Below are positions 62,949-64,000 of a stretch of DNA of 64,000 bases, in pieces. A program made the translations under genes and the position numbers. The stretch is taken from positions 539,354 to 603,353 of the forward strand of contig RHPI01003009.1 in assembly GCA_009103225.1 (NCBI GenBank), written 5' to 3'. The notes beneath the pieces are model-generated. The model was not told the DNA's origin and made no database searches. It saw only the letters and a list, made by a program, of their open reading frames with translations. The DNA is from Chlorokybus atmophyticus (taxonomy: Eukaryota > Streptophyta > Chlorokybophyceae > Chlorokybales > Chlorokybaceae). Within the stretch, counting starts at the first letter, position 1. Every line of letters starts with the position of its first letter.

Positions 62949-64000
62949 GTGATGGCCTTGGCGGTCAAGCCTGCCAGCCTTGCCAATGTGTGTGTTGGTG
63001 CAATGCCAGCAAGGTAGCTTGTGACGACAGCTGGGGTGACATTGGCAACGGCAATGTAGAGCTCGGGATGTTGCAGGTAGTTGGCAAACTCTTGCTAGGC
63101 GCGATCGTGTTGATTGCGAGTGTCATCAGATACAGATTCACGGCTGATGCGCTCCACTTCCAACAGCGCTGCCGCTGCTCGCTGTCGCAGATTGCAACTG
63201 ACTACTCGTTGAGGACGAACCGTTGCGCGTGCGGTGCGTTGAGCATCAGCAGAGTGTTGCAAGCGTTATGCGACGTCCATCTGCAAAAGGACCAAACATT
63301 GTCAAACAATATAACACAACCATTGTGATTTGCAACTTTCTCGATACAGTGCACCAGGCTCTACATCTACAACTCTTCCCTACCAATATATGTTTGGGAG
63401 GGTGAGGTAGAATGTTCTATGCATTTACAATCGTTCATCGTGTAAACCATAGTTATAACGATGAACGCGTTGCATCGTAGGGCTTAGATGTTTTTGCCAA
63501 ATTTGGACTTGAGGTAGAAATATTGTTTGTGAAAAAAAAGAAATGTAGATCGCTCATCGTGTGTAAAGTAGTAGTAGTATAATCGGAATCGATTCAAGAA
63601 CATTGAGCATGCGACAACGCCTTAACCATTAAGCTACAAGTGCATGTACCAGTAGGGACAAATGAGTCCTTCGTAATTATAGTTTACAACAATGTGCTGC
63701 TTGGCGACTGTCGAGTTGGCGGCGGTAATTGCTGATGGACAGTTGGCGATTGTCCCTTTGATAAACCTATAGGCTGTGCCTATGCATGTATAAGCAGTTA
63801 TAGACTTTACCAATATTATAAACAGATGATCATTAGACAGCCGCAACTCGGCGGCTGCCAGTACGCCAGTATATGTATGGCTGTTCATAAGTTTGTAACC
63901 TTGCTAGGAATTGTCGTTGTCGTAATGCCTGGTATTGAGGCGTGATATGTAGCAGCCAAATTGCGGCTGTCATCGAAACCAGTGTACATGGTTGGGCTGT
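62949..64000. other. Right flank, no gene seen
   Basis: Short frames only. Self-complementary words occur: GTTCATCGTG at 63,432-63,441 and GATGAACG at 63,461-63,468, with CTCATCGTGTG again at 63,553-63,563. These could be part of the DIRS element's terminal repeats, but I could not align a second copy. Confidence 0.35.

Overview
The window looks like nuclear DNA of a green alga or other early-diverging member of the green plant lineage. It has spliced genes with short GT-AG introns (mostly about 40-150 bases) and standard stop codons. Two proteins are of plant-type chromatin families: a WAC-DDT-WHIM ISWI partner and a PRHA/HAT3.1-like PHD-homeodomain protein. Two proteins have plastid-transit-like N termini, and there are Copia and DIRS/PAT-like retroelements of kinds known from green plants and volvocine algae. 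Base composition is near balanced, with frequent TGCATGCA-type words, one AT-rich island at 40.2-40.9 kb and one run of Ns at 36,525-37,098.

Layout. 0-4.9 kb: an intact, young Copia element (425-base LTRs, single gag-pol ORF, half-tRNA primer site) that landed inside a coding exon. 5.5-9.4 kb (-): a decayed multidomain transposon-associated gene with a cysteine-rich CXC domain. 10.0-12.4 kb (-): a coiled-coil protein with a bZIP-like basic region. 14.0-15.1 kb (+): a four-exon gene for a 103-residue protein. 15.7-17.0 kb (-): a zinc-binding N-terminal domain with an acidic tail and one in-frame TGA. 18.0-22.9 kb (+): a complete 15-exon WAC-DDT-WHIM gene with a 918-base CT repeat filling one intron. 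23.2-26.7 kb (-): a probable plastid membrane protein of unknown function. 29.5-31.9 kb (-): a fused NAD(P)HX epimerase-dehydratase. 34.1-35.6 kb (+): a DJ-1/PfpI protein. 37.6-39.6 kb (-): a GFA/CENP-V-type zinc protein. 41.9-43.9 kb (-): a plastid CBM48 protein, head to head with a PGES2-like thioredoxin-fold gene (44.2-45.8 kb, +). 48.1-53.1 kb (+): a PHD-finger protein with two tandem homeodomains. 54-63 kb: remnants of a gag-like element, then a degenerate DIRS/PAT-like element whose tyrosine recombinase lies on the opposite strand.

Most gene models were built by hand from splice signals. For eight genes the chosen exons sum to a multiple of three and join known domains in phase; one of these contains an internal TGA. 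Functional themes: chromatin (the WAC-DDT-WHIM and PHD-homeodomain proteins would act in the nucleus), metabolite repair and redox (NAD(P)HX repair, DJ-1, GFA-type, PGES2-like), and plastid polysaccharide binding (CBM48). There is no operon-like organisation. Two divergent pairs, 17,030(-)/18,002(+) and 43,865(-)/44,185(+), may share promoters. At least four introns use GC instead of GT at the 5' splice site.
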